Assembly: GCA_017613595.1 (NCBI GenBank)
Contig: JAGADM010000157.1
Span: 1-5,590 of the forward strand
Length of the DNA stretch: 5,590 nt
From: Lachnospiraceae bacterium
Lineage (GTDB): Bacteria; Bacillota_A; Clostridia; Lachnospirales; Lachnospiraceae
Reading direction: 5' to 3'
Shown: piece by piece, positions 5,508 to 5,590 of the stretch
Position numbering within the stretch: the first letter of the stretch is position 1
Layout of the letters: every line of letters starts with the position of its first letter
The notes under the pieces: generated by a model
The model's input: only the letters and a program-made list of their open reading frames with translations
Told to the model about the DNA's origin: nothing
Database searches by the model: none
Made by a program: the position numbers and the translations under genes

Positions 5508-5590
5508 AGAAAGATATCTTAATCTGCGGCGTCGGCGGTCAGGGAACCGTCCTTGCCTCGAAGATTATCGCGGCTTCGGCGATGGAAGCC
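5504..5590 (+). CDS. iorB: Indolepyruvate:ferredoxin oxidoreductase, beta subunit, 3'-truncated
   Basis: Only the first 29 codons are in the window. They read MKKDILICGVGGQGTVLASK and continue IIAASAMEA, the typical start of the 2-oxoacid:ferredoxin oxidoreductase gamma/beta domain (POR family). It includes the glycine-rich GVGGQG-x-x-x-A-S/A motif seen at the N-terminus of IorB. The ATG overlaps the iorA TGA by four bases (ATGA), the usual arrangement for subunits made in equal amounts. IorB normally has about 190-200 residues, so most of the gene lies beyond the window. Identity is supported by both the motif and the position directly after iorA. Confidence 0.93.
   Translation, partial: MKKDILICGVGGQGTVLASKIIAASAMEA

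Noticed and set aside
1..5590. tRNA, rRNA, riboswitch, CRISPR array or insertion sequence
   Set aside because: Coding sequence fills nearly all the window, the gaps are under 100 bases, and none holds a cloverleaf, repeat-spacer pattern, terminal inverted repeat or known riboswitch core.

Overview
The window looks like chromosomal DNA from an anaerobic Gram-positive bacterium, most likely a clostridial gut or rumen relative (Lachnospiraceae-like). This is inferred from an IorA/IorB-type indolepyruvate:ferredoxin oxidoreductase, a COG2407-type (fucose/arabinose) sugar isomerase, strong purine-rich AGGAGG ribosome sites, a consensus vegetative promoter, and G+C content of roughly half by eye. 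All genes lie on the + strand and are tightly packed. No gap exceeds about 100 bases. There are no RNA genes, insertion sequences, CRISPR arrays or prophage structural genes.

Layout. (1) 1-1067: the 3' part of a gene for an acidic, beta-rich, probably extracytoplasmic protein with two copies of a diverged domain; its beginning is outside the window. (2) 1068-1152: a textbook promoter (TTGACA, 17 nt, TATAAT) whose -35 box starts on the base after the previous stop codon, then a leader of about 50 nt. (3) 1153-2634: a complete fucose/arabinose-isomerase-family gene with codon choice suggesting high expression. (4) 2635-2728: a strong 13-bp hairpin (probable terminator with a poor T-tract), a small second hairpin, and a strong ribosome site. 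(5) 2729-3679: a DUF4236 protein of unknown function with an N-terminal DUF4236 domain, a charged alpha-helical region and a C-terminal domain. (6) 3714-5507: iorA, complete, with both thiamine-diphosphate domains and a C-terminal two-cluster ferredoxin domain. (7) 5504-5590: the first 29 codons of iorB, overlapping iorA by ATGA and cut by the window end.

How they work together. iorA and iorB clearly form one functional pair: an oxygen-sensitive enzyme that decarboxylates aryl pyruvates (from Trp, Phe, Tyr) to aryl-acetyl-CoA and passes the electrons to ferredoxin. The DUF4236 gene is 34 bases upstream on the same strand and may be co-transcribed, but nothing in its sequence ties it to that reaction. 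The isomerase appears to be its own transcription unit, with its own promoter and a downstream hairpin. No fucose or arabinose pathway partners are visible, so its substrate remains open.

I see no clearly novel system. The points most worth a second look are the leader of the isomerase gene (perfect promoter, over-long ribosome-site spacing, possible bridging hairpin), the orphan status of that isomerase, and the DUF4236-iorA-iorB neighbourhood.
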